This document shows positions 56,726-64,000 of a stretch of DNA of 64,000 nucleotides, in pieces. A program made the position numbers and the translations under genes. The stretch is from assembly GCF_000355695.1 (NCBI RefSeq), contig NC_020891.1, positions 1,922,001-1,986,000 on the forward strand. Direction: 5' to 3'. The notes below the pieces were generated by a model, which saw only the letters and a list, made by a program, of their open reading frames with translations, made no database searches and was not told the origin of the DNA. The DNA is from Clavibacter nebraskensis NCPPB 2581. GTDB lineage: Bacteria > Actinomycetota > Actinomycetes > Actinomycetales > Microbacteriaceae. How positions within the stretch are numbered: the stretch's first letter is position 1; every line of letters starts with the position of its first letter.

Positions 56726-57475
56726 ATGACCGCTCCCGACGACCCCCTGACCCCGGACGACGACCGCCCCGCCCTCGAGCTGCGGTGGCCGAGCGTGATG
56801 ACCGATGGCGGCGATCCCGAGGCCCCCGTCGTCGACGTCGTGAACGTCGGCACCGAGCGATGGATCCCGCGAGAGGGCGACGCCCTCCTGGCGTTCGGCG
56901 CGTTCACGGAGCCCGGCGCGCCCGCGCCCGGGATCCCCTTCGCCTTCGCCGGCGGGCCGCGCGGAGCGGTGGCGCTGGATCCCGGCGACAGCACGCGCGT
57001 GCCCGTCGCCATCGCGGCCGGCGACTGGACCGGGCTGCGACCCGGCCCGCACGACCTCCACGCCGCGCTCGTCGGCCGGCACGCGCACCGAGCCGGCCCC
57101 CTCCGCGTGACCGTCACGGCCGAGGCGATCGCGCGCCGCCGACCGGTCGACGGGTCGGGACGGCCTCCGACGGACTCCGACATCCGCCGGTCGTACGACG
57201 CGCGCATCGCCTGGCTCCGGATGCGCGTCGCCGCCGCCGACGCGCTCGGGCCCCTCGTCGCCGAGCTCGCCGGGGTCGCGTCCCGGGCCGAGGCCGGGGA
57301 ACGGATCCGCGGGCTGCTCGAGGTCGACGAGGAGCACGCCGAGCTGCTGCTGCACGCGCAGCTGCTGGATCTCCTGCCGTACTCGGCGGAGGCGACCCGC
57401 CGAGAGGTCGACGAGGCCGTGCTGCGGCGGGACGCGCTCGGGCCGGAGCCCGCGGAGGACCCGGGTCCGTCCTAG
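56726..57475 (+). CDS. Hypothetical protein with a GyrA-like C-terminal segment
   Basis: 249-residue protein I cannot assign. Residues 1 to about 150 look like a beta-sandwich (ALELRWPSVMTDGGDPEAPVVDVVNVGTERW). From about residue 158 a helical region (DARIAWLRMRVAAADAL, then AELAGVASRAEAGERIRGLLEVDEEHAELLLHAQLLDLL) has the spacing and key residues of the coiled-coil end of the DNA gyrase A N-terminal part. Whether this is homology is not certain. A GAGCCT hexamer lies 6 nt before the ATG. The stop is shared with the convergent amine oxidase gene as CTAG. Confidence 0.7.
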   Translation: MTAPDDPLTPDDDRPALELRWPSVMTDGGDPEAPVVDVVNVGTERWIPREGDALLAFGAFTEPGAPAPGIPFAFAGGPRGAVALDPGDSTRVPVAIAAGDWTGLRPGPHDLHAALVGRHAHRAGPLRVTVTAEAIARRRPVDGSGRPPTDSDIRRSYDARIAWLRMRVAAADALGPLVAELAGVASRAEAGERIRGLLEVDEEHAELLLHAQLLDLLPYSAEATRREVDEAVLRRDALGPEPAEDPGPS

Positions 57476-58965
57476 GGCGTCGGGGTCGCGCTCGGGCCCG
57501 GATCCGGGGTGGCCGTCCCCTCCGCCAGGAGCGACGGATCCGCGAACGGCGCGAGCGTGCGGAGCGCCGCCGACCGCAGCGCCTGGTCGTCCATGGCCGC
57601 CACCCGCTCGGCCGCCGCCGCGCCCACCTCGGCCATGAGCACGGGCTCGCCCGAGATCGGCATGAGGTTGTACCAGCGCGTGAAGCTGCCGCCGGCGTCG
57701 TAGGAGGTCCAGACCGTCGCGGTCGTGGACCAGAACGGCTCCTCGAAGCGCAGCCAGATCCGGTCGGCGCGGCCGGGCCCGAGCGCGCGGATGGCGACGT
57801 CGTGCGAGGACGGCAGCGCCGGGTCGAACGCGATCGCGCCCTCCTGCAGCACGCCGAGCGGCACGGTCACGACCACGCGGTCGACCGACAGCGACTCGCC
57901 GGACCCGAGCCGCAGCCCCACCCGGCCGTTGCCGTACGCGATGCGGGTGACGGTGGACTCCCGCAGCACGTCGATGTCCTGGTCCCGGAGGAGGTGCTGC
58001 ACGAGGCCCGCGAAGCCGCCCGTGACGGCGACGTTGCCGACGGGCGCCGGCTCGTCGAGGCCGTGGGCGCCGGAGAGCTCGTCGGGCGCGGCGCCGTGGG
58101 CGATCGCGACGTCGGTGGCGAGGAGCGCGGCGAGGCGGGCGGCGGGCGAGGCGGCGCCGCCCTCGGTGGAGAGCGCGTCGCCGCCGGTCTCGCGCAGGGC
58201 CGCGGCGAGGCTCACGGCGCCGGGCTGCGCGCGGGCCCGGGCCTGCGCGGCGGCGAGGGCGTCGGATCCGGCGGTCGAGGGATCCAGCACCGCGCCGTCG
58301 GGTCCGCGGCTCTCGGCGACGAGCGCGAGGCCGTAGCGCGCGACGCCGGCGGCCTCGAGCGCGTCGCGCAGCAGGTCGTCGTGGTCGGCGGCGATCCAGA
58401 GGGCGCCGAGCTCCGCGGGGTGCGGCCAGCCGGTGCCGCCGGCCGCGCGGATCCGGCCGCCGAGGTCCGCGCGAGCCTCCATGAGCACCACGTCGTGCCC
58501 GGCGTCGCGGAGGGCGCGGGCGGCCGCCGTGCCCGCGATGCCGGCGCCGACCACCGCGACGCGCTCGGATCCGGCGCCCGCGCGATCCACCTCGCCGGCC
58601 GCGCGGATCCCCGAGGCGTAGGCGCCCGCGACCGTGCCGGGGCGGTCGGCGCTGGTGTGCTCCCCGGCGAAGAACACGCGGTCCTCGAGCGGGCGGGCGA
58701 GCGCCTCGCGGTCGGCGGTCATGGCGCCGGGGCGGAGGAAGCTGCCGGATCCGCGCGCGAACGGGTCGCCCGCCCAGTCGGAGCGCGCGAAGGCGACGGG
58801 TTCCGGGAGGCCGGCCGCGCCCACGGTGGGCGTGGGGGTCGGGGTCGGCGAGGGGCTGGCCGTGGGGGTCGCGGGTGTCGGCGTCGTCCGGGTGCACGCC
58901 GCGAGCCCGAGGAGCGACAACCCCGACACGGACGCGGTGAGGAGGGTGCGGCGGGAGATCGACAT
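57472..58965 (-). CDS. Circularly permuted flavin amine oxidase (lipoprotein or Tat-type export)
   Basis: 497-residue FAD-dependent amine oxidase in an unusual order. The N-terminus (ISRRTLLTASVSGLSLLGLAAC) has an RR and a lipobox with C24. After a Thr/Pro-rich linker, residues 52-126 (PEPVAFARSDWAGDPFARG, DRVFFAGEHTS, GTVAGAYASGIRAA) match what is normally the C-terminus of monoamine oxidases, with the FAD-contacting FAGE and GTVxGAxxSG motifs. Only then comes the usual N-terminal Rossmann motif VAVVGAGIAGTAAARAL (G140, G142, G145) and ARADLGGRIRA. The chain ends just where the normal C-terminal segment would begin. Substrate unknown. Convergent overlap with the previous gene at CTAG. Confidence 0.85.
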   Translation of the reverse strand: MSISRRTLLTASVSGLSLLGLAACTRTTPTPATPTASPSPTPTPTPTVGAAGLPEPVAFARSDWAGDPFARGSGSFLRPGAMTADREALARPLEDRVFFAGEHTSADRPGTVAGAYASGIRAAGEVDRAGAGSERVAVVGAGIAGTAAARALRDAGHDVVLMEARADLGGRIRAAGGTGWPHPAELGALWIAADHDDLLRDALEAAGVARYGLALVAESRGPDGAVLDPSTAGSDALAAAQARARAQPGAVSLAAALRETGGDALSTEGGAASPAARLAALLATDVAIAHGAAPDELSGAHGLDEPAPVGNVAVTGGFAGLVQHLLRDQDIDVLRESTVTRIAYGNGRVGLRLGSGESLSVDRVVVTVPLGVLQEGAIAFDPALPSSHDVAIRALGPGRADRIWLRFEEPFWSTTATVWTSYDAGGSFTRWYNLMPISGEPVLMAEVGAAAAERVAAMDDQALRSAALRTLAPFADPSLLAEGTATPDPGPSATPTP

Positions 58966-58996
58966 GCTCGGGCCAGCGTACCGGGGAGCCGTCGCC

Positions 58997-59002
58997 TAGG
59001 GT
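58997..59002 (+). promoter_or_regulatory. Leaderless promoter -10 for the S4 protein gene
   Basis: TAGGGT, 6 nt before the ATG at 59009. GGAG lies between but is too close to act as a normal ribosome site. Confidence 0.5.
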
Positions 59003-59008
59003 CGGAGC

Positions 59009-59425
59009 ATGCCGTCCGACGCCCCGCCTCCCGCTGGCGCCGTGCAGTCCGCCGTCCGGGTCGACAGCTGGCTCTGGGCCGTCCGCGTGTACAAGACCCG
59101 ATCCCAGGCCACCGCCGCCTGCCGGGCCGGGCACGTGAAGGTCGGCGACGAGCGCGCGAAGGCGTCGCAGTCGGTGCGGCCCGGCGACGAGGTGCGCGTG
59201 CGCGTGGCGGGCGCCGAGCGGATCCTCGTGGTGCGCCGCACGCTCGTGAAGCGCGTCGGGCCCACGATCGCCGCAGAGGCGATGACCGACCTCACTCCCC
59301 CGCCGCCCCCGCGCGACGCCGTGCCCGCGACGGTCGTGCGCGACCGCGGCGCTGGGCGCCCGACGAAGCGCGACCGACGCGAGATCGAGCGGCTGCGCGA
59401 CCCGGACGGCGTCCGCGGGCGCTAG
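59009..59425 (+). CDS. S4-domain RNA-binding protein (Hsp15-like)
   Basis: 138-residue protein with an S4 fold near residues 16-62 (VRVDSWLWAVRVYKTRSQATAACRAGHVKVGDERAKASQSVRPGDEV), the signature of ribosome-associated heat-shock Hsp15 and related proteins. The basic C-terminal tail (GRPTKRDRREIERLRD) is typical of RNA-binding proteins of this class. It probably binds stalled ribosomes or tRNA-loaded 50S subunits, by family. It ends on a CTAG shared with the convergent gene. Confidence 0.88.
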   Translation: MPSDAPPPAGAVQSAVRVDSWLWAVRVYKTRSQATAACRAGHVKVGDERAKASQSVRPGDEVRVRVAGAERILVVRRTLVKRVGPTIAAEAMTDLTPPPPPRDAVPATVVRDRGAGRPTKRDRREIERLRDPDGVRGR

Positions 59426-60387
59426 AGCCCGGCGACGGCCGCGCGGCGGGCGTGCGCGAGCTCGGCGAGGATCCGCGCCCGCAGCGCGTTCGAGCGCTCG
59501 GCGAACGCGCGCTGCTCGGCCGCGTAGCGCGCCTTGCCCGCGGGCTCCTCGATGCGCACGGCCTCGAGGCCGAGGCCGGACACGTCGTACGGGCTCGCGC
59601 GCATGTCGAGCGAGCGGATGTCGCGGGCGAGCTCGAACGCGTCGAGCAGCGTCTCGCCGGCGACGAGCGGGCCGAGCTTGGTGGCCCACTTGTAGACGTC
59701 CATGCCCGCGTGCAGGCAGCCGGGCTGCTCGAGGTCCGGCTGCGTCTCGCGCGTGGGGGCGAGCGCGTTCCGCGGCACGGCCTCGGGCGTGAAGAAGCGG
59801 AACGCGTCGATGTGGGTGCACGCCAGCTTGTGCGTCTCGACGACCTCGTCGGTGGCGGCGGATCCGAGGCGCAGCGGCAGTCGCTCGTGCCGCTGCTCGC
59901 CGGGCCCGACCCGGTAGACCATCGCCCACTCGTGCAGGCCGAAGCAGGAGAAGCGGCCGGGGCGCGCTGCGGTGCGGGAGAGGATCCGCTCGACGAAGGA
60001 CGCGGTGGATCCGCGCGCCTCGAGGTACGCGGACGCGTCAACCCGCACGCCGCCGGCGGCGGCGTCGCCCGTCGGGACGTACCAGCGCCAGCCGGCCCGC
60101 TCCTCGTCGGCCGCGCCCGCGAGCAAGACGCCCGCGCCGGGGTGCCACCGCCGGAGCAGCGACGGCTTGTGCGGGTAGTAGGTGAAGAGGAAGTCGTCGA
60201 CCTCGTGCGTGCGGCCGGCGAGGCGGCGCGCGCGGAAGCCCGCGGAGAACGCGTCGGCGCGGTCGGCGTGGCGGGCGGCGCGGTCGCGCCAGGCCGCGGG
60301 ATCCAGGACCGCGGGCAGGCCGCGCTCCTCCCCGCCGGTCCCCGCGGTCGACGGCGGGGAGGGCGCGAGGCGGGCGGCGGGGGGCAC
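59422..60387 (-). CDS. Protein of the family annotated as 3-methyladenine DNA glycosylase (uncertain)
   Basis: 321-residue protein. It carries FTYYPHKPSLLRRWHPG, FSCFGLHEWAMVYR, CTHIDAFRFFTPEA and QPGCLHAGMDVYKWATKLGP. These conserved His-rich blocks match a widespread actinobacterial family often named 3-methyladenine DNA glycosylase, but I see no helix-hairpin-helix or other glycosylase motif, so the name rests on custom. The cluster of His, Cys and Asp suggests a metal site. The GTG start at 60387 follows TAGCCT by 6 nt. Convergent with the S4 gene. Confidence 0.65.
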   Translation of the reverse strand: MPPAARLAPSPPSTAGTGGEERGLPAVLDPAAWRDRAARHADRADAFSAGFRARRLAGRTHEVDDFLFTYYPHKPSLLRRWHPGAGVLLAGAADEERAGWRWYVPTGDAAAGGVRVDASAYLEARGSTASFVERILSRTAARPGRFSCFGLHEWAMVYRVGPGEQRHERLPLRLGSAATDEVVETHKLACTHIDAFRFFTPEAVPRNALAPTRETQPDLEQPGCLHAGMDVYKWATKLGPLVAGETLLDAFELARDIRSLDMRASPYDVSGLGLEAVRIEEPAGKARYAAEQRAFAERSNALRARILAELAHARRAAVAGL

Positions 60388-60393
60388 CCGTCG

Positions 60394-60399
60394 AGGCTA
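60394..60399 (-). promoter_or_regulatory. Leaderless promoter -10 for the glycosylase-like gene
   Basis: TAGCCT on the minus strand, 6 nt before the GTG at 60387. Confidence 0.5.
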
Positions 60400-60468
60400 C
60401 CCGCGCGACGGGCCGCCGATCCGCCCGGGGACGCGGGATCCGGGGCCCGCCGGACGCTCCGCCCCGGA

Positions 60469-60474
60469 TAGCAT
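60469..60474 (+). promoter_or_regulatory. Leaderless promoter -10 for the acidic 144-residue gene
   Basis: TAGCAT, 6 nt before the ATG at 60481. Confidence 0.5.
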
Positions 60475-60480
60475 GAGCGC

Positions 60481-60915
60481 ATGGATGACGACTCCCTTCT
60501 CACGCCTCCCGGCGTCGCCGGCTACACGATCACCGAGATCGTGGAGAGCGAGTCGGGCGGCGAGCCCCTCTTCATCTCCGCGATCCACCTCGACGGCGAG
60601 CACGTCGCCAACTGGATCTCCACCGACCTCGACGAGGACGACGGCATCGTCGCCGACCTCGACCACGCGTTCGGCGGCCCGGCCACCGACCGCATGTTCC
60701 GCCAGGCCGCGGCGATCTTCCCGGACGCCGTGCTGTCCGAGATCCTCCCCGAGCTCGTCAGCTTCCTCTGGGTCGTGGCCGACGTCGCGGGCGTCGCCGA
60801 CGACCAGGACCTCGACTTCGAGGCCGCCATCCGCGTCGTCGCCGCCGAGGGCGACCTCGACGCGCAGGACCGCGACCTCCTCGGCCGCCTCGAGAGCCTG
60901 AAGCGCATCGACTGA
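60481..60915 (+). CDS. Small acidic hypothetical protein
   Basis: 144-residue acidic protein with no family I recognise. It starts MDDDSLLTPPGVAGYTITEIVE, has a beta-rich N-terminal half (EPLFISAIHLDGEHVANWIS) and a helical second half (FPDAVLSEILPELVSFLWVVADVAG, DLDAQDRDLLGRLESLKRID). Strong codon bias and leaderless promoter support a real gene. Function unknown. Confidence 0.8.
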   Translation: MDDDSLLTPPGVAGYTITEIVESESGGEPLFISAIHLDGEHVANWISTDLDEDDGIVADLDHAFGGPATDRMFRQAAAIFPDAVLSEILPELVSFLWVVADVAGVADDQDLDFEAAIRVVAAEGDLDAQDRDLLGRLESLKRID

Positions 60916-60950
60916 CCCTCGAACGCCGCACGACCGGAGCCCCGCCCGCC

Positions 60951-60979
60951 CTGACGCGCGCGGGGCTCCGGCGTACGGT
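60951..60979 (+). promoter_or_regulatory. Promoter for the 59-residue acidic gene
   Basis: CTGACG at 60951-60956 and TACGGT at 60974-60979 with a 17-nt spacer. TACGGT ends 6 nt before the ATG at 60986, so the mRNA is probably leaderless. This is one of the few promoters here with a -35. Confidence 0.55.
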
Positions 60980-60985
60980 CGAGAG

Positions 60986-61165
60986 ATGGGCGACTCCGAC
61001 GCGAGCGTCGGCGGCACGGTCCCCGACGGCGAGAGCATCCAGCACGTCGACGACGACGAGGCGCCCGGCGACGGCGGCCTGTCCAGCGGCGGCGACTCGG
61101 TGGGCTCGGACGAGGACGCGGCCGACACGGGCGCGGGCGCCGCGCCCACGGACCTGCCCGCCTGA
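60986..61165 (+). CDS. 59-residue acidic Gly/Ser/Asp-rich protein
   Basis: A short frame from ATG 60986 to TGA 61163-61165. The product begins MGDSDASVGGTVPDGESIQH, has many Asp, Gly and Ser residues and no basic residue apart from one His, and ends GAAPTDLPA; it is probably disordered. Support comes from the leaderless promoter with both boxes, third-position G+C bias, and its position between two real genes. No homology can be assigned. Confidence 0.6.
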   Translation: MGDSDASVGGTVPDGESIQHVDDDEAPGDGGLSSGGDSVGSDEDAADTGAGAAPTDLPA

Positions 61166-61194
61166 TCCACCCGCACCGCACGCGCGGGTCGGCC

Positions 61195-62178
61195 TCAGTC
61201 CGAGGCGGGCCCGAGCAGCGTCAGACGTTCGCGGACGAGCGCGCGCACGGCGTAGGGATCCGCGACGCTGAGCCGGCCCTCCTCCGAGACGCCGTCGCGC
61301 AGCACGAGCGGCAGGACGGATCGACGGACGACGAGCGCGCCGCGGTTGCGCCCGCGCTCCACCCGTTCGACCGGCTGCGCGAGCGCGTCGTCCGGTACGA
61401 CGACCACCGCGGCCGCGAAGCGCACGCCGGCCGAGGCCGCGAGGGCGCGCGCGGCGCCCACCAGCCACGTGACGGGGGCGTCGCCCGGGGCGAGGGCGCC
61501 GTCGGGATCCGGCGCGACCGGCTGCAGCTCGCCGCGCACCAGCTGGACGTCCGTGCCCCAGTCCTCGGAGCTGAGCGCGAAGAGGCCCGCCGGCGCGAGC
61601 ACGACGTGGTCGACCTTGCCGGCGCCGTCGAGCGGCCGGACGTCGTGGAAGATCGTCGCGCCCATGCCGAGCGACGCGGCGGCGCGCGCGGTCGCCTCCT
61701 CGGCGAGGGCCTTGGCGAGGAGCCAGCGGACGTCGCGCGGGGCGCGGCGCACCAGCTCGGGCGACCAGGGATCCACGCCGAGGTCGGCGGCCGGCGCCGC
61801 GCCCTGCCAGGCGGCCACGCGGTCGAGGTAGTGGGCGCGGGCGAGCGCACCCGCGACGCCGTGGACGACAGCGCCGAGGCGGGTGCCGGATCCGGGCGCG
61901 GGCGCGTACCCGGCGTCGTCGGGGCCGAGCGGGTCGTCGTCGTCCGCGGCCGCCGGACGGCCCTGGCCGCGGTCGTAGGCGGCGCGGTCGGCGGGATCCC
62001 CGACGAGCTCCCACGCGCGCTGCACCGCGTGGAACAGGTGCGCCTCCCCGCCCGTGTCCGGGTGGGTGGCGCGGACGAGGCGGCGGTACGCGGCGCGCAG
62101 GGTCGCGGTGTCGGCCGTGGGATCCACGCCGAGCACCTCGTACGGCGTGCGGTCGGCGGGGCTCCCCGCGCGGCTCAC
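61195..62178 (-). CDS. J-domain protein with a NERD-like domain
   Basis: 327-residue protein. An N-terminal J domain (about residues 11-67) reads TPYEVLGVDPTADTATLRAAYRRLVRATHPDTGGEAHLF with the HPD tripeptide. A following domain resembles NERD (nuclease-related): GMGATIFHDVRP, KVDHVVLAPAGLFALSSEDWGTDVQLVRGEL, AAAVVVVPDDA. J domains recruit Hsp70; the partner is unknown. The GTG at 62178 overlaps the Stealth gene stop by 4 nt, so the two are co-translated. Confidence 0.82.
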   Translation of the reverse strand: MSRAGSPADRTPYEVLGVDPTADTATLRAAYRRLVRATHPDTGGEAHLFHAVQRAWELVGDPADRAAYDRGQGRPAAADDDDPLGPDDAGYAPAPGSGTRLGAVVHGVAGALARAHYLDRVAAWQGAAPAADLGVDPWSPELVRRAPRDVRWLLAKALAEEATARAAASLGMGATIFHDVRPLDGAGKVDHVVLAPAGLFALSSEDWGTDVQLVRGELQPVAPDPDGALAPGDAPVTWLVGAARALAASAGVRFAAAVVVVPDDALAQPVERVERGRNRGALVVRRSVLPLVLRDGVSEEGRLSVADPYAVRALVRERLTLLGPASD

Positions 62179-63845
62179 TCGGCGGGAGCGGCGGGCGCCT
62201 CGGCGACGGGGGCGGCCTGGTCGGCGACCTCCGCCTCCCACGGCGCCGGGATGCCGTAGTACCGCTCGAGGAAGTCCTGCACGCGCGCCTGGCGCTCGTC
62301 GGCCGGCACCTCCGGGAAGGAGCCGTCGTTGAGGCAGAAGAAGTCCTGCGAGCGGCGCTTGAGGAGGCCGGGGAGCATGTCGAGGCCGGCGCGCGACGTG
62401 GTGTCGACGTAGGCGACCTTGGCGTTCTCCTGCTGCACCGCGCGCGCGGTCATCTGCGCGTAGTAGTGGTACAGCGAGTTCGTGACCGAGATGTCGGTGC
62501 TCGAGCGGAAGCGGCTGAGCTGCGTGCGGTGGAAGTCCTCCGCGAACTCCCGCTCGAGCTCCAGCAGGACGCTCTTGCGCAGCGGCGTAGCCGCGTGCTC
62601 GAGGTGGCGCGTGATGAGGCGGCCGAAGCGCTCCATGAGCAGGCGCCGGTTGACGCGCGCCGAGTTCTCGAAGCCGCTGCGGTCGGAGTCGTTGTCGCCG
62701 AGGCCGATGCGGGTGGCCGCCTCGATGAACTTCGTGATCCCGCCGGGCGAGAAGAACATGCCGGGCTGCACCGGGCGGCCGAAGAACATATCGTCGTTCG
62801 AGTAGAGGAAGTGCTCGCTGAGGCCCGGGATGTGCTGGAGCTGCGACTCGACGGCCTGCGAGTTGTGCGTGGGGAGCGCGGCGGGATCCGTGAAGAACTC
62901 CTCGCTGCGCACGAACGTGACGGCGGGGTGGTCGGTCAGCCACGACGGCTTCGGGGAGTCGGTGACGATGAAGATCCGGCGCACCCACGGCGCGAACAGG
63001 TACACCGAGCGGAGCGCGTACTTGAGCTCGTCGATCTGGCGGAAGCGGGCCTCGGAGTCGTCGCCCTCGCCGACCACGACGTCCTTCATGCGCTCGGCGC
63101 GGCGCTTCTGGAACTCGGGGTCGTTGCCGTCGACCCAGGAGAAGACCATGTCGATGTCGAACGTGATGTCGGACGCCTGCGCGTCGAACATCCCGCGGAG
63201 CGTCTTCCACTCGTGGCCGTACATCTCGACCGTGGCGGGGACGACCTCGGCGGCGGGCAGGATCTCGCGCGTGAGGGAGTTCTCGACCGGCCAGACGATG
63301 GTCTCGCCCTCGAAGCGGAAGAACTGCAGCTCGACCGCGGTGGAGGCGCCGTACGCCAGGAGGCCCACCGGCTCGATGCGCGGGCGGTAGAGGCGGAAGA
63401 TGCCGGCGTCGGGGTTGTCGGTGAGGCGGCCGTCGGCCACGAGCAGCGGCGGGCGGCGGCGGCCGTCGACGGTCTTGGCGTAGAGCGGCTCGTCGGCGCA
63501 CGCGGCGACGAGGGCGCGGACGACGGTGTCGCGGTTCTGCACGTCGATGGCGATGACCGGGCGCTCGTCGTTGCCGCGGATCAGCCAGAAGTCGATGCCG
63601 GTCGCGAGCAGCGCGTCCCGGATGAAGAGCAGGTCGGTCACGAGCGCCTGGTGCGGCGTGAGCGTGCGGTTGACGAGGGTCGCGAGGCCCTTGCGGACGA
63701 CGACGTCGGGGCGGTGGTGCGTGGTGGGCCACGTGGCGGGCGCGGGGGCGACCGCGTCGTCCTGGCGGGAGTACTCCTCCTCGCTGGTGGCGGGATCGAC
63801 CGTCGGCTCGAGCGCTACGTTGAACTGCCGTGCGCTGCCCGCCAT
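62175..63845 (-). CDS. Stealth-family phosphotransferase
   Basis: 556-residue enzyme of the Stealth family, which transfers hexose-1-phosphate (for example GlcNAc-1-phosphate) to build phosphodiester-linked glycopolymers in bacteria. CR1 (about 229-243) reads FDIDMVFSWVDGNDP; CR2 (about 277-300) has RSVYLFAPWVRRIFIVTD and SNDDMFFGRP; CR3-4 follow (SRFRSSTDISVTNSLYHYYA, CLNDGSF). It may help make a wall or capsule glycopolymer. A good AGGGGATG lies before the ATG at 63845. The coupled J-domain gene is an unusual neighbour. Confidence 0.9.
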   Translation of the reverse strand: MAGSARQFNVALEPTVDPATSEEEYSRQDDAVAPAPATWPTTHHRPDVVVRKGLATLVNRTLTPHQALVTDLLFIRDALLATGIDFWLIRGNDERPVIAIDVQNRDTVVRALVAACADEPLYAKTVDGRRRPPLLVADGRLTDNPDAGIFRLYRPRIEPVGLLAYGASTAVELQFFRFEGETIVWPVENSLTREILPAAEVVPATVEMYGHEWKTLRGMFDAQASDITFDIDMVFSWVDGNDPEFQKRRAERMKDVVVGEGDDSEARFRQIDELKYALRSVYLFAPWVRRIFIVTDSPKPSWLTDHPAVTFVRSEEFFTDPAALPTHNSQAVESQLQHIPGLSEHFLYSNDDMFFGRPVQPGMFFSPGGITKFIEAATRIGLGDNDSDRSGFENSARVNRRLLMERFGRLITRHLEHAATPLRKSVLLELEREFAEDFHRTQLSRFRSSTDISVTNSLYHYYAQMTARAVQQENAKVAYVDTTSRAGLDMLPGLLKRRSQDFFCLNDGSFPEVPADERQARVQDFLERYYGIPAPWEAEVADQAAPVAEAPAAPAE

Positions 63846-64000
63846 GGATCATCCCCTTGGTGCTTCTCGTGTGCCTGATGCGTCCGCCGGACCCGATGGG
63901 TGGCGACTCGCCATCCTACCGAGCCGGGGCCCGCGCCCCCGGCGGGGGGGGCGGTCAGCGGATCACGGGCGATCGGCCGGGACGAGCGCCGGGCGCACGG
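63846..64000. other. Right-edge region, possible 3' end of another minus-strand gene
   Basis: A minus-strand TGA at 63955-63957 ends a frame of 14 codons that starts beyond the window; it could be the C-terminus of an upstream gene. A GCCGGGGC / GCCCCCGGC stem lies near 63922-63942. Neither is certain. Confidence 0.25.

Noticed and set aside
57472-58965. Frameshift or misassembly as the cause of the permuted order
   Set aside because: The frame is uninterrupted, has a signal peptide in front, and ends on a stop shared with its neighbour. Not fully excluded, so listed as a check.

Overview
The window is about 70% or more G+C and almost fully coding. It looks like a chromosomal segment of a high-GC Gram-positive actinobacterium. 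The gene set (wag31/DivIVA, SepF, YggT, GarA, FtsR, an Rv2175c-type DNA-binding protein beside a PASTA kinase, mycothione reductase, class II DAHP synthase, leaderless TANNNT promoters) points to Actinomycetes. The order and style fit Microbacteriaceae, most likely Clavibacter or a close relative; this is inference from gene content, not a database match. I see no rRNA, tRNA, insertion sequence, phage or CRISPR.

Region 1 (1-20500, all minus strand) is the division and cell wall (dcw) cluster. Read in transcription order it is mraZ, rsmH, a FtsL-like gene, ftsI, murE, murF, mraY, murD, ftsW, murG, murC, ftsQ, ftsZ, yggS, sepF, yggT, wag31, an rluA-family gene and the 5' part of dnaE. Most joints overlap or nearly touch. 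Three GTGGAG boxes at 10-bp spacing precede mraZ. lspA, which often sits between wag31 and the rluA gene, is not there. The presumed amino-acid-3 specificity loop of MurE is altered, which may relate to the unusual peptidoglycan of this family.

Region 2 (20760-40004) is housekeeping. It holds a DUF3040 protein, a polyprenyl synthase next to an Rv2175c-type protein, a LysM wall enzyme and a PASTA kinase (same neighbourhood as idsA2-Rv2175c-pknL in Mycobacterium tuberculosis), DAHP synthase, an acyltransferase, a ROK glucokinase, a long-chain acyl-CoA synthetase, deformylase, mycothione reductase, pyruvate carboxylase, a ParA-like ATPase, and the MerR/FtsR/GarA group. A 46-bp tandem duplication of the 3' end of ftsR lies between 38729 and 38847.

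Region 3 (40093-53295) is transport and accessory metabolism: a C4-dicarboxylate carrier divergent from a CitA/DcuS-type two-component system; a protealysin-like M4 protease followed by an emfourin-type inhibitor; and a LacI-controlled ABC importer whose last gene fuses a glycerophosphodiester phosphodiesterase to an inositol-monophosphatase-type phosphatase. I read the last group as a candidate organophosphate (possibly glycerophosphoinositol) salvage system.

Region 4 (53292-64000) is a run of short, mostly single-gene units: a Nudix-PIN/NYN fusion, an LRV-repeat protein, a quinone oxidoreductase, a Pr6Pr membrane protein, a protein with a GyrA-like tail, a flavin amine oxidase whose sequence is circularly permuted, an S4 protein, a presumed 3-methyladenine glycosylase, small acidic proteins, and a J-domain/NERD protein paired with a Stealth phosphotransferase. 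Many of these genes have a -10 hexamer exactly 6 nt before the start codon, implying leaderless mRNAs. Three convergent pairs share one CTAG as both stop codons.
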